A stretch of DNA of 64,000 nucleotides, from assembly GCA_963556695.1 (NCBI GenBank), contig CAUWAG010000003.1, positions 8,246,001 through 8,310,000 on the forward strand, given 5' to 3'. Position 1 is the first letter of the stretch. Every line of letters begins with the position of its first letter. Shown one piece after another: positions 1 through 10,277 of the stretch. Source of the DNA: Anthostomella pinea (lineage: Eukaryota > Ascomycota > Sordariomycetes > Xylariales > Xylariaceae). The translations under genes were made by a program, and so were the position numbers. The notes under the pieces are model-generated. The model did no database searches. It was given only the letters and a program-made list of their open reading frames with translations, and was not told the origin of the DNA.

Positions 1-449
1 CGGTCCACTCCAACGACGACGGCGTGACGCAGGAGCTGCGCAACAACGGCACCGGCGCGGTCATGCGCCGCCAGCAGCTCGTGCAGGAGCACCCGGTCGT
101 CATTGTCCACCCGGTGACGGGCGAGAAGGCGCTCTACGTCAACCCCGTCTACACGAAGCGCATCGTCGGCTTCGACGACGAGGAGTCCGACTACCTCCTA
201 CGCTTCCTCTTCGACCACATTGCCAAGCGCCAGGATTTCCAGTGCCGCATACGCTACGAGGCCGGCACCGTCCTCGTCTGGGACCAGCGCGTCACGAACC
301 ACTCCCAGACCCTTGACTACCCTGCCGGTGACAGGCGGCATGCCTTCCGCCTCACGCCGCTCGCCAACAAGCCCATTCCCGCCAAGGTGGAGGAGGATGA
401 TGGCGAGTGCGCCAAGGATCACGCGAGAGTTCAGCTGGGCCTTTGCTAG
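1..449 (+). CDS. TauD/TfdA-family 2-oxoglutarate-dependent dioxygenase, C-terminal part (cut by window edge)
   Basis: The reading frame is open from base 3, so the gene starts left of the window and only about the last 148 residues are present. The segment matches the C-terminal half of fungal alpha-ketoglutarate-dependent taurine/sulfonate dioxygenases (yeast Jlp1 type). Visible marks are HPVTGEKALYVNP, a WDQRVTNHS motif carrying the distal iron-binding His, and RRHAFRLTP, whose Arg normally binds 2-oxoglutarate. Such enzymes hydroxylate a substrate next to a sulfonate or similar group using Fe(II), O2 and 2-oxoglutarate. Fungal xanthine dioxygenases (XanA) belong to the same superfamily, so the substrate cannot be assigned from this fragment. 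It converges on the regulator gene at 600-2659 with about 150 bp between them. The family call is firm; the substrate is unknown. Confidence 0.85.
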   Translation, partial: VHSNDDGVTQELRNNGTGAVMRRQQLVQEHPVVIVHPVTGEKALYVNPVYTKRIVGFDDEESDYLLRFLFDHIAKRQDFQCRIRYEAGTVLVWDQRVTNHSQTLDYPAGDRRHAFRLTPLANKPIPAKVEEDDGECAKDHARVQLGLC

Positions 450-599
450 TCCAGGCGGCATGAAGAGTTGATGCGGGCGTATCGTTGACGGACCGATGAT
501 GCATTGGGATTAAGTGAACATTAATTAATATGATCCTCAGAGACAGATCTGAGCTATATGTAAGAGACTCTTAATTGTTCTCGCAGCGAGCCATTGGTA

Positions 600-2659
600 T
601 CAGAATGTAAACAGGACCTCGTCCGCAAACACGGGCTGCTGCCAATACAACTCTTTCCACTCAGACCATGACGCTTGAATATCACCAAAGCCCCCGTGGA
701 CGTCGTCAAATGCTGCTTGTTCTTCCGGTGCGCTGCCGTTCTGCCTGTGCCGCTCGTGATCCGGAGGCATTGGGGAACAAGCCCTACTCCCAACGTCTGT
801 CTGACCGCTTGATGCTGGATCTGCCACCGGGAATTCTTGCGTGACTTGCCCCGCTTCCGTTCCGACGGTTGCCACGTCTTTCAGCCCGGAGCCACAGCTT
901 GGGGCCGTTGCTGGGTTCGGCGCCGGCGGATCGAGCACCTCCGTACCAGTCCCGTGGCGGCGCGGCTGCTGCAGGCGCAGGGAAGACTCGAAGAACGTCA
1001 GGATAGTCTGCGCATTCGGCCAATACCTCGCGAGCTCCCGCAGCGACAACAGCGCCGAGTCGTACCGCCTCAGAGCCGAGATGGCGAGCACGGGGTTGGA
1101 CAAGCGGACTTCGATGTTCAGCTGGATGAGCGCTGTGAACAGGCAGTTGACGCTCGACGACCACAGATGCCGAAGCTCGTCACGCTCGCACAGATCTCGA
1201 AATATGGACTGGATTGCGGCGGCCGCGGTGATGCAGATGTCCGAGTCCTCGCGCAACGCGTGCTCGTCGAGCTGCGTACGATGGATCAGGATCAAGACCA
1301 TGTTGTATACGAGCTGCAGATTGGCCGTCCAGAGGTCGGTCGTAGGGCTTGCGTGAAGCTGAAGCGACGGAGAGAGCCGGAGAGACCAGTTCGCCAGCGC
1401 GTTGTCCATTTCCTGGATCAGCGCGTGGCGGCGCTCGGTTGTGGCCGCGATGCGAAACCGCTCACGCAGGATTCTCGAGACAATCGTGCAGAGCTCGTTA
1501 AGCTGCATCACGTAGTCGACACGACAATTCTCGCCACAGTCTTGGAAGTCGGATGCCCGGAGACGCTGGACGTCCGAGTCCTCTAGATGGATCGACAGCG
1601 GTCTGCCGTATTGCAACGAAACGAGCACGTCACATTGAAACAGCAGCCACCACACCCTCCTCCACATCCTCTTATTGTGCGGCACGAGCGTGCTGTCTTC
1701 GGCGTTTCTGTACATGCCAAGGCCTTTTGCCGTCGTCACTGCTATGCCCAGCCAGAACCACGCATTCGCCGAGACGTCTTCGGGACCCTCGCTGTGCCAC
1801 GTGAGCAGCAGCGCCGCCTGAACGACGGTGTCCCGATTGGCTTCGAATCTGGCGTCGAAGAGACTCTTCGCCCGCCGGTAGAACATGGTCTTCAAGACTT
1901 CGTGGTCCGGCTGCGGCAGGGATGCGTGAGCGCCAACCAGCAGGATGGCATGGAGGAGGAGCAGCGATGGGGGATTCTGGGGATCGCGGGCCCGATACTG
2001 CTTCATGAAAAGGACCTCATCGACAACGGGAAACCCCGGGTTGACACGCGTGAAATAGGCATCAAGAAGTCGATCGACCACATCCTTGGCGGGTAGCTGG
2101 AATGCCTCCGCCGAGAGGTCAACGTCGGGCCGAGCGATGCGATTCGCGGGGAAGTGGAAGACGCTGGCCGTCCGCGCACCGAACTGCTGCTGGACGAGGA
2201 AATTGAGGTTGGACACGTCGGCGCCTACGTACGTAAGTCTCGCATCCTTGTCGATGGGCCGGATCGTGAGTTCTGGCTGATCAATGAACTCCACAAGATG
2301 CCACCCAGCCGAGCTCGGGCTCAAGGGGGCAGTAGCCGGGCTCACGGGGACGCCAGCCAGGCTGGCCGGAGGAGTACGCGCATGTGTCGGCGTCGCAGTG
2401 AGGGCGGCGACCGGGCTTGGCTCGGGCTCGGGCGGACGCGCCGAGCGTCGTTTGCGCTTTTCATGACGCCGACAGCCCTCTCGCAAGCCGTTGCGACAGT
2501 TGGAGCATGGGAAGCCAACTTCTTGCGCATCGCAGCGCACCTTTCTCAGATGACATGCGTTGCAAGCCGTTCGTCCTGGTCGCCGTCAGCTGCCCGACAC
2601 TACAGCGGATAGGTGTTCTTCCATAGCATACCGGCTTGCGACCGAGTCACTCGTTGCAT
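600..2659 (-). CDS. Zn2Cys6 fungal transcription factor with fungal_trans middle-homology domain
   Basis: Model: exon 1 2659-2632, intron 2631-2576, exon 2 2575-600, giving 667 residues. Without the intron, a TGA at 2588-2586 lies just upstream of the zinc cluster. The 56-nt intron (GTATGC donor, GCTGAC branch site, ACCAG acceptor) removes it and joins MQRVTRSQAG to RTACNACHLRKVRC in frame. The complete Zn2Cys6 cluster (CNAC-x6-C-x8-CSNC-x7-C) is followed by a basic RRHEKRKRR linker, a Pro/Ala-rich stretch, and a fungal_trans domain at about residues 150-450, recognised by YFTRVNPGFPVVDE and the tract running into KRMWRRVWWLLFQCDVL. It should be a nuclear DNA-binding regulator. It is divergent from the amidohydrolase with a 388-bp shared upstream region, so local pathway control is a reasonable inference. 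The target is not known. Confidence 0.88.
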
Positions 2660-3047
2660 GCTCCGTACCGTACCGACGGGTCATTGCTGGGGATTGAACT
2701 GTCTCTAGGCCAGCGATACGTCCGAACCCTGTTGACTTCTACCGGACATGATCAAATGCCCACTTGTAGGGTAGCCTACTTACTCCTCTTACCAATTCAT
2801 TCTGGTCATATCAACCGTCTCCATCTTCGGCGTTTCGGCGCGAACTCCTATCTCTGGGGTTCAGGGGTTCAGCACCGGCGCACTAAGGCGGCACTCCAGG
2901 AGGGTGGGCTAGCTTGGGGCTGATGCCTTCGCTTCGCCGAATCCATGCCGCATCGCGAGCCCGAGCATGCAGTAGGATTTCATACAAGAAAAGAGGATGT
3001 GCGTCAGGTATTTCTGACCCGAGCCAGAGAAGCACTAGTTGTCCGCG
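2660..3047. promoter_or_regulatory. Shared divergent upstream region of regulator and amidohydrolase genes
   Basis: This stretch separates the start codons of the Zn2Cys6 gene (leftward) and the dihydropyrimidinase-type gene (rightward) and contains no credible ORF. It holds CCG/CGG triplets of the kind zinc-cluster dimers bind: CCG at 2663, 2668 and 2673 with CGG at 2677, and an inverted TCCG (2721-2724) / CGGA (2743-2746) pair. Binding is inferred only. Confidence 0.4.
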
Positions 3048-4682
3048 ATGGATGAATTCGACCTTGTCATCACCAACGGTGTCTGCGTCACAGCGACAGA
3101 CGTCGCGCCGCTCGACGTCGCCGTGAAAGATGAGAAGATCGTCCGTTTGGCGCCGTCGGGGTCGCTCAAGGCATCCCGTACCAAGCGGCTGATCGATGCG
3201 GAGGGTGGTTTCGTGACGGTATGATTGTACACAGCTGGCAGCATGATTCGATGTCGAGTGAACCGTACAGCTAACTGGCATTTAGCCCGGCGGCGTAGAT
3301 TGCCAGTATGTGGCGGCATCGTGCGCTTGGAAGGAAAATCGGCAGTGAAGGCCGAACTGACAACCTGGTCTCATAGTGTGCATCTACAAGAGCCCAGCAT
3401 GTTCGGCAAGGGATCCTCCGCAGACACGTACGAGACTGGCACGCGCTCCGCCATCGCTGGCGGGACGACCACGGTAGTAGCTTTCGCGCCGCAACAGAAG
3501 AGCCTCGATTCGGTGCTGACAGCGCTCGCGAACACTCACGAGCTGGCGCGGGACAACAGCTACTGCGACTATGGTTTCCACCTGCTGGTGGCGAACCCTT
3601 GCGCCCGAGCCCTCTCCGAGTTTCAACAGCTTGCCAGCACAGAGGGCGTGACGTCGCTCAAGATTTACATGACGTATGAAGCGCTGCAGCTGCGCGACAA
3701 CGAGATCCTGAGCGTCCTGCTCGAGGCGCGCCGGAACTCCATCCTCACCATGATCCACGCCGAGAACGGTGACGTGCTGGCATGGCTCACGGAGCAGCTC
3801 GAGGCTGCCAAGCTATTCGCGCCCAAGTACCACGGGCACTCGCATGCGCCGATCCTCGAGTCCGAGGCGACCAATCGTGCTATCGCGCTGAGTTCGCTCG
3901 TCGCCGACACCCCGATCCTGCTCGTCCACGTCAGCGAGCCGGCAGCGGCGCTGCGGATCCGGGCGGCGCAGACGGCAGGCCAGCCCATCTTCGCCGAGAC
4001 ATGCCCCCAGTACCTGTTCCTGACGCGTGACGACCTGGACCAGCCGGGCTTCGAGGGTGCCAAGTGCGTATGCGCGCCTCCACCGCGGGATGCCGAGGAT
4101 CAGAAGGCCATCTGGCGCGGCTTGCGGAACGGCACGTTCGCCCTCCTGAGCTCGGATCACTGCCCATTCCGATTCGACGATGCCGAGACGGGCAAGAAGA
4201 CGTGCCTGTCCGAGGAGTATCCCGTCGGCAGGTTCCGCCACATTCCCAACGGGATCCCCGGTATCGAGACGCGGTTGCCACTAGCCTTCTCGGCGCGCAA
4301 GATGGAGATGACCAAGTTTGTCGAGGTGACGTCGACGAACGCGGCCAAGCTGTACGGCCTGTACCCGAGAAAAGGCAGCCTGATCCCGGGCGTGTCCGAC
4401 GCCGACCTGGTCGTGTGGTATCCCGACGGCGCGCTGGGGGACATCACGTTGACCAATGACATTCTGCACCACGATGTAGACTACACGCCGTACGAGGGGC
4501 GGAAGCTACAGAACTGGCCGCGTTTCACCATACTGCGCGGCAGAGTAATGTGGGATAGAGATGGAGGAGGGGTTGTGGGGGACAAGAGCTACGGCGAATT
4601 CTTGAAGCGCCAGAAGAGCACCCTAAACGCGATTTGGGACACGGTGCAGGAAGAAGGTCCTTTTGATCTGGAGAAGCTGTAG
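3048..4682 (+). CDS. Dihydropyrimidinase / D-hydantoinase-type cyclic amidohydrolase
   Basis: Exons are 3048-3218, 3286-3305 and 3377-4682, giving 498 residues. The middle exon is only 20 nt, and both introns have GTATGA/GTATGT donors and CTAAC/CTGAC branch sites. Splicing rebuilds VTPGGVDCHVHLQEP, with metal ligands at about His64 and His66. Lys159 in SLKIYMTYEAL fits the carboxylated bridging lysine. LLVHVSEPAA and SSDHCPF supply the later His and Asp ligands, and NGIPGIETRLPL is a further family block. Family members are cytosolic metal-dependent tetramers that open cyclic ureides: dihydrouracil or dihydrothymine to N-carbamoyl-beta-amino acids, or hydantoins to carbamoyl amino acids. Allantoinase is a related alternative, but the downstream motifs fit dihydropyrimidinase better. 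The neighbouring permease and divergent regulator suggest inducible use of a cyclic amide as nitrogen source; that part is inference. Confidence 0.9.
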
Positions 4683-4764
4683 GCTGGGCAGACATGAACG
4701 AGGCGTCCCTAGTCTATCCAGATGATGCCGGCGCCGGATATGAGGTGTAGATGACTTTACGGTA

Positions 4765-4977
4765 CACTCAGCCCTCATAAGTCTCCGTCTGGCATGCCTC
4801 TATCAGTCTTTGGATCTCAATCCTACATTCATATTGATGGAATAAGCACCACAGAATAAGCAGGTTTGATCCAATTAGCCATTCTCTAAACTTATTCCAC
4901 CACGATTATTCCACTTCCGAGGAATACACCCCTCGGGTGCCGAACAAGGGGGTACGGAGACTTTTGGAAGTTCAGTG
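4765..4977. mobile_element. MITE (copy 1), 213 bp, TA-flanked imperfect terminal inverted repeats
   Basis: The left end begins CACTCAGCCCTCATAAGTCT. The right end, read inverted, begins CACTGAACTTCCAAAAGTCT, so about 25 bp form imperfect TIRs. Both ends are bordered by TA (4763-4764 and 4978-4979), the target duplication of Tc1/mariner-type elements. There is no ORF. A second 213-bp copy in the opposite orientation is at 58260-58472 and shares the internal GGAATAAGCA motif. It sits between the convergent amidohydrolase and permease genes. Confidence 0.82.
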
Positions 4978-5460
4978 TATCAAGAGTTCATGATTATCAC
5001 CAGGGCTCCATGATGTGTTCATACCGTTTTAAGTCAGGTATATCTCAGCAGAGACAGCGCGCCAAAGTGTCTAGCACTGGGCTGGGAAGAGTAATTTGCG
5101 TAACTTGCCGAAGTTGCGGGTATTGTTGACGAGCCACGTGTGTACGAGGCGAATGCATTCAAGATCTATGAAAAAGTGGTTACATGATTGTAAAATATTC
5201 CGAGGTTGGTTGGCTGAAATGGAAATCAGTGTACATGAATTTATGTGGACTTCTAGAAGGGAAGACATAATTCTAAAAAAAACAACGTTCTATCCAAAGT
5301 TGATATTGTAAGAGCTCAGTGTACCAGAAGACTGGCGCTTTAAGCTGCGTCAAAGAGTAAATCCCATTAAAATTACAATACGCGAAATACCACAAGACAC
5401 TTCGAGTCAAGTGGAAGAATCGCCAGCTGAGATGCGAGGCCGAAGCCTATTCGTATCCGT
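4978..5460. other. Convergent intergenic region without a gene
   Basis: Apart from the MITE to its left, nothing coding is visible here. It holds the presumed 3' ends of the amidohydrolase (+) and permease (-) transcripts. Confidence 0.5.
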
Positions 5461-7330
5461 CTACAACGTGTATCTGAAAAAGGGCGAATTCTCTCCCATC
5501 TTAGAGAGCTCCTCATCCGTGTATTTCCCTTGAATCTCTTCAAGCGGGATCGCATCCTTCTTGCGGTTCGCAGCTCTGAGGCAGTACCAGTTGGCGATGC
5601 AAGCACCGTATCCCCCGACAGCCACCAGGACGATGAGAATGACAAACGCAGTGGTATATGTCGGAGCCTCGGATCCAATGAAGATGTTGGAACCGATCGT
5701 GCCGCCTGCAAGCTGGGCCCAGGTTGATTGCCACCCCATCGCCGCGGCGCGCTTGGTGGGATTCCGCACATTGCTCCCGAGCCAGGATCCAACGGCTGGC
5801 GCTTGCATGTTGAACCCTGCGACAACTAGGAACAGCGCAAAGTACGACAGGCCGGCGACGCCCTTGTAATGGAGCGACGGCCACAGTATAATAATGCCAA
5901 TGGTGCCCACTGTGTAGCTGATGATCAGGGATCGTGCTCGGCACTGGTACTTGTCCGAATATATCGAGATGGCGAGCACGCAAAAAAATGCGAACACGTA
6001 GGGAGGTGCCGTCAGAGCTTGGGCTTTAACGGATGAGTAGCCGAGCGCCTTGACCATCTGCAGATAGAGTTTAGTATAGGAGAGGGATGGCAAGGGTCGC
6101 TGATCACCCCAGTAGATTTGGCACGACTTACAGTTGCCAGGGTGTAGTTGACAGAGTATGTCGGGACTGAACCCCCAAATGCCAACAGTGACGCGATCAT
6201 GTATGTCTTCCAGTCCTTGACAGCTTCAAAGAACGTGCTCCATTGGAACGAATTGTCTGGAGGAACGGGACCGTCCTTGTACCGGACGCGGAGCTTAAGG
6301 TAACGCATCTCTTCGGGTGTGAACCAGGACGACTCGAACCTCCACGGGAAGTCGGGACACAGCCAGAAGCCGAGGAGGCCGAAGAAGACGGTGATGGCGC
6401 CTTCGATGATGAAGAGGTCTGGTAGCAAATTCGAGTCAGTAATTACTCCTTGCAGATGTTTGCCAAAAAATGAGTCGTAATGCGTGTCTCGGGAGCAAAG
6501 CTCTTACTTAACACATGCTAGAAGAGGAAATTTGTGCCCAGGACATGGCCAAATGGGGAATTAAGACTCGAAAATGTACATACACTGCCATTGCTTGAGC
6601 CCCAGATGGCCCTGCAACCCTCCGACCGCGTAGGCTAGCAGTCCGCCGAATGCCCCGGACAGCATTGCGGCACTGTACCACATGGCACACCGAGTCTGTA
6701 ACTCAGTCGCTATGTACCACGTCGACAGGGTGTAAAAGCAGCCTTGGAAAAGACCAGCCTCGAAGACTCCGAGCAGCACGCGAGCGGCGCTGTAGTCACC
6801 ATAGCTCTTGACCCAGGCACTGCCCAAGGTGACAGCACCCCACAAGACGACTAGCACTATAGAGGGGATGAGCCAACATCCGTCGCCGGAGATCATCTTC
6901 ATGGGGACTCACTCGACAGCCACAAGCGAGCGCCGAATCGCCGCAAGCACATGTTGGACGGCGCCTCGAGGAGCGCATAGGTGATGAAGAACCAAGTGAG
7001 GGCCAGGTTGAACTGGTGCGAGGTCATGTTCGTGTCCTCGAGGAAGGTGTAGACCTTGACGTTTCCGGCGTTCGCTTTGTCGAGGGAGTTGAGCAGATAG
7101 AAGATGATGAGCATGGGCAGGACCCGGAGGTCGAGCTTACGCAGGACGCTCTTCCAAGCCTTTGGGTCGGCAGCATATCTGGCCTTCATATGAAGATACT
7201 CGTCGTACTCGGACGCGTGAGTTTCGTCGACGAGGAAGGTGACGCCCGGGACGGCTTTCTCCGGGTCCCCGGGCAGCGTCGGCAGCGTCGCGTCGAGCGC
7301 GACGGTCTTGTCGATCGAGTCGGTTGACAT
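5461..7330 (-). CDS. Major facilitator transporter, Dal5-like allantoate/anion permease family
   Basis: Four exons, 7330-6913, 6856-6584, 6418-6132 and 6057-5461, join in frame to 524 residues. Introns start GTGAGT, GTATGT and GTAAGT. The protein has a hydrophilic N-terminus of about 70 residues and then about 12 membrane helices typical of the anion:cation symporter (ACS) family. Landmarks are LDLRVLPMLIIFYLLNSLDKANAGN in the first helix region, RVLLGVFEAGLFQGCFYTLS in helix 4, WQYLFIIEGA at the third exon junction and LTAPPYVFAF after the central loop. Relatives import allantoate, ureidosuccinate, nicotinate, cysteine and similar anions at the plasma membrane. Placement beside a ring-opening amidohydrolase makes a ureide or pyrimidine breakdown product an attractive substrate. 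That is inference, because ACS specificity cannot be read from sequence. Confidence 0.9.
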
Positions 7331-8444
7331 GTCGTCCCCAGCATGAGCAACTTGAGCAGGAGAAAGAGTGACTCCAACCTCTGGCTCGACATCTTCGCAA
7401 GCCTCGTCGCCACAGGTTATTATACCGTACCTATCTTTGCTGTTACCACCCTCTCCCGATCGTCCACGGCACCGAGCCCATCGCCGCCAGCCTCTGGGTC
7501 TATCTAGACTGTGGATCCATGCTGATAATGCTAAGTCAGGGCCCCGTATCAAACGCCGCGACCATAACTTGCACGCCAGGCCTTAACCTGGTTTCGGCGC
7601 TTTCTTATCGCTGTCGCCGTCTTTCAGATAAGAAACCGCCGAGGGGCCAACTTGAAGACCTGGCGAATGATAGGAGACATCGGCCAGCCAGCGCGGCGAG
7701 GTATTACTCCAGCTACCTCGAGGGATGGGGCGCCAGTCGGGATAGACAGCGACGCTCCACCGGGATGGTATAGCCAAAGCCACCCAGCCGAGCCAGCTGA
7801 GCCAGTCAGTCGGGGGAAACCATATCCGTAGCAAGATGGAAATATCTCAGAGAATCTCGGCGAGGCTACCGAACTGTCGCTCAATTCCTAGCCCTGACCC
7901 AGACTTCAATAGGAGATTGTGCAGCAGACCTGTTTTTCCTAGTTTCCCTTTGAACTTTCCTAGTTTCCTCTACAAGCTTATCAGCTCGTCCTGGTTTCCT
8001 CTATGGGAGGGATGGACCTACGTGACACGCGCGTCAAAGGGGGTGTATTAGTCATGACATGAAGATGCACCAAACCCTGAATTTATAGCACTACGGCTGC
8101 TAGGCAGAGAAAGAAATGTGGAATTAATGGCTATCGGCTATTACCGAATGGAATACTGAAGTTTCTTCCATTGGTTAACACAACTGAACGGAGTACTCAA
8201 ATTTCCTCCACCTATATGTGGCGGCCGATTGATTGATTGATTGATTGTATTTATCGTGGGTGCAGTCCCTCCATAGGGCAAACCACGCCTCCCAGAGCCA
8301 TTGCATCGCGAGGTTGTAGAGGTGTCAGTCTAGATACATTCAGATCCGCGCACGAGCCTATCCTCGCTATAGCGGTACCAACCTGGAGTGACCAGATGGT
8401 TTTAGTCAATACCCAAGCACAATTCCGTCAGAAAAACCTCCTGT
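7331..8444. other. Intergenic region upstream of permease, with a GATT microsatellite
   Basis: No supportable gene is present. It includes the presumed permease promoter (next to 7330) and the presumed 3' flank of the Cys-rich gene. A five-unit GATT repeat lies at 8227-8246. Confidence 0.5.
8227..8246. repeat. (GATT)5 microsatellite
   Basis: Five perfect tandem GATT units in intergenic DNA. Confidence 0.9.
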
Positions 8445-9131
8445 TCAGTGACAAAGCGAAATGTGGCGGCCGATGAGAACAACCTTCGAAGCCTTCTCAC
8501 GAGCAGCCTCCTTACAAGCAGCGGCCTTCTCTTGAGCAGCTTCCTTCTTCGCAGCCTTCTCCTGCTCCCACTGCTTCTGCGCCTCAATCTTCTCCAGCTT
8601 CCGAAGCTCAGCGCCCTGCTGCAGGCCCTTCTTGATCTTCTCCTCGAAGCCCTTCTTCGCGGCAACGGTGGTGAACTCCTTCTCCTTGGCAGCTGAGTAA
8701 AACCCACCTGCACCGGCACCGAACGCCTCGATCAGGCCCGCGTGGTCCATGTATTTGGGCAGGTTGAGGATGTAGTACAAGACTGACTTGCACTTTCCCG
8801 CGCTGATGTTCTCGGACAGATAGGCGGCGAGCTCCTGCTTAGCGATAAGGTTCAGGCACCGGATCACATGAGCAGGAGGGCTCTTAGCGGCCGTCGGGGC
8901 TCGCGAGACCTTGCGGTGCTGGAGGAGCAGGCCCTGCGCCTTCATGGCCTCCGGCGTGAATTGCTTGCGCGCACTGCAGACGGGGCATTCTTCATCCAGA
9001 CGATTGAAGACCACGTGGCTGTGGCCTACTTCCTCACAGTGTTGGCGGAAGAGACAGATCGGCTCGCGGGTGTCGGGGACGACATCTTCGCCACCGCACT
9101 TGAAGGCTCGGAGGGTGTTATTGGGGCACAT
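8445..9131 (-). CDS. Hypothetical Cys-rich protein with charged Lys/Ala/Glu coiled-coil tail
   Basis: A single uninterrupted frame of 228 residues starts with ATG. I do not recognise the family. The N-terminal 55 residues carry Cys2, Cys12, a CLFRQHC block, nearby His residues and a CPVC motif, a spacing that could bind zinc. The middle is neutral (HVIRCLNLIAKQELAAYL). From about residue 150 the protein becomes a highly charged helix built on repeated EKAAKKEAAQEKAAACKEAA-like units, probably a coiled coil. No signal peptide or membrane segment is seen. The last dozen residues follow an AAG|GTTGTT sequence that might be a weak donor, so the C-terminus is uncertain. Nothing in the neighbourhood points to a function. 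Confidence 0.6.
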   Translation of the reverse strand: MCPNNTLRAFKCGGEDVVPDTREPICLFRQHCEEVGHSHVVFNRLDEECPVCSARKQFTPEAMKAQGLLLQHRKVSRAPTAAKSPPAHVIRCLNLIAKQELAAYLSENISAGKCKSVLYYILNLPKYMDHAGLIEAFGAGAGGFYSAAKEKEFTTVAAKKGFEEKIKKGLQQGAELRKLEKIEAQKQWEQEKAAKKEAAQEKAAACKEAAREKASKVVLIGRHISLCH

Positions 9132-10036
9132 GGCTGCTGTGGAGTCGTGGAGTGAGTTGGGAAGATGTGATTGGTTTTGGCTGAGAAGGGATTATAAGCT
9201 TTTGTGTGCTTGGAAGTAGCTGGCTGGTGATGGGTTGGTTGATGAGTGGATGAAGAACGGATAACCACAGTGAGGACTGTGATTTATATATTCTCCCATA
9301 AGCTGAGTTCCAGGCTGCCTCACACAACACCATTGTGTTCGGACAATCCAACAGAATCATTATTTGCTGGATGAGACAATGAGGGAGAGGTTTGGCTCAG
9401 GCGAGCTGTCTTTGTGGCTAAGTGGTCGAGATGAAGGCTTCACTGGCCAGCCCCAGAGCTTCAAAGAACGGCGGTGAAGTGCGGTTATTGTCTGCCTTCC
9501 ATGGAAGCTTCCATTGCAATAGATCTAAAATAATCCTTCAGTAAAGGAGGCGCATCTCGAGGCATCAAGGCATGGGCCCATTCAAAGGAATATCGTCGTT
9601 GTAGACCAACTCCCTGATGACACTTCCGTTAGACAATCCACTGGGCTCAAACATGGGGATGGGGACAGAGGCATACCCGCTAACTACTTTTCCCGCCAAT
9701 CCGCATTCACCATGACCTAGCTTTACCTCCAGCATCGTCGGGCGACTGGCCTTAGCCCCTGGTGTAACGCTAGAGCCATGAATACCCCTTATGTCATGTC
9801 TCGAGAAGGTCATCCCCTTGTCATCTGAGCATCGGGCCTTCCAGAGCTCCCAAGTTGGCGCCAGGCTGCCTCGAATGCGTGACAGCTGATTTCAGACCCA
9901 GTACATGGCTGCGAGTGTCGGTACTGGCTGGATTTCGAAGAAAATGGGCCCGCAGGTGCTTTGAAGGAGTTTTGAATGGGTTCTTGAAAAAGTCGAGTTT
10001 GCTCTAGTAGGGCCTTGGTTCGGCCTGCACGAGATG
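9132..10036. other. Intergenic region without supported genes
   Basis: It holds the presumed promoter of the Cys-rich gene and then unassigned sequence. An 82-codon frame on the minus strand (9565-9813) has no recognisable motif and is not called. Confidence 0.4.
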
Positions 10037-10277
10037 TTAAAGAATTCGGTCGTCGTTGAATTTGGCCTCGGATCTGTATTCTGCGTCGAGGAATCTTTTC
10101 GCCGAGTTTGGCTTGCTATTTGTCTTATTTCCGTTACTGATGGTGTCAACAGAGCTTCTGCTATTGGCGGTGCTTGCCTCTGATGCTCCCAGATTGCTGT
10201 TGCTGCTGCTTCTGCCACTGGTGGTGAGACTTTCGTCGAGAACATCTAACTGAGCCAGCGGTGATCTGCCTATCGTG

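Noticed and set aside
9565..9813. 82-codon minus-strand frame
   Set aside because: No motif, no neighbours that explain it and no splice partner; kept as intergenic.
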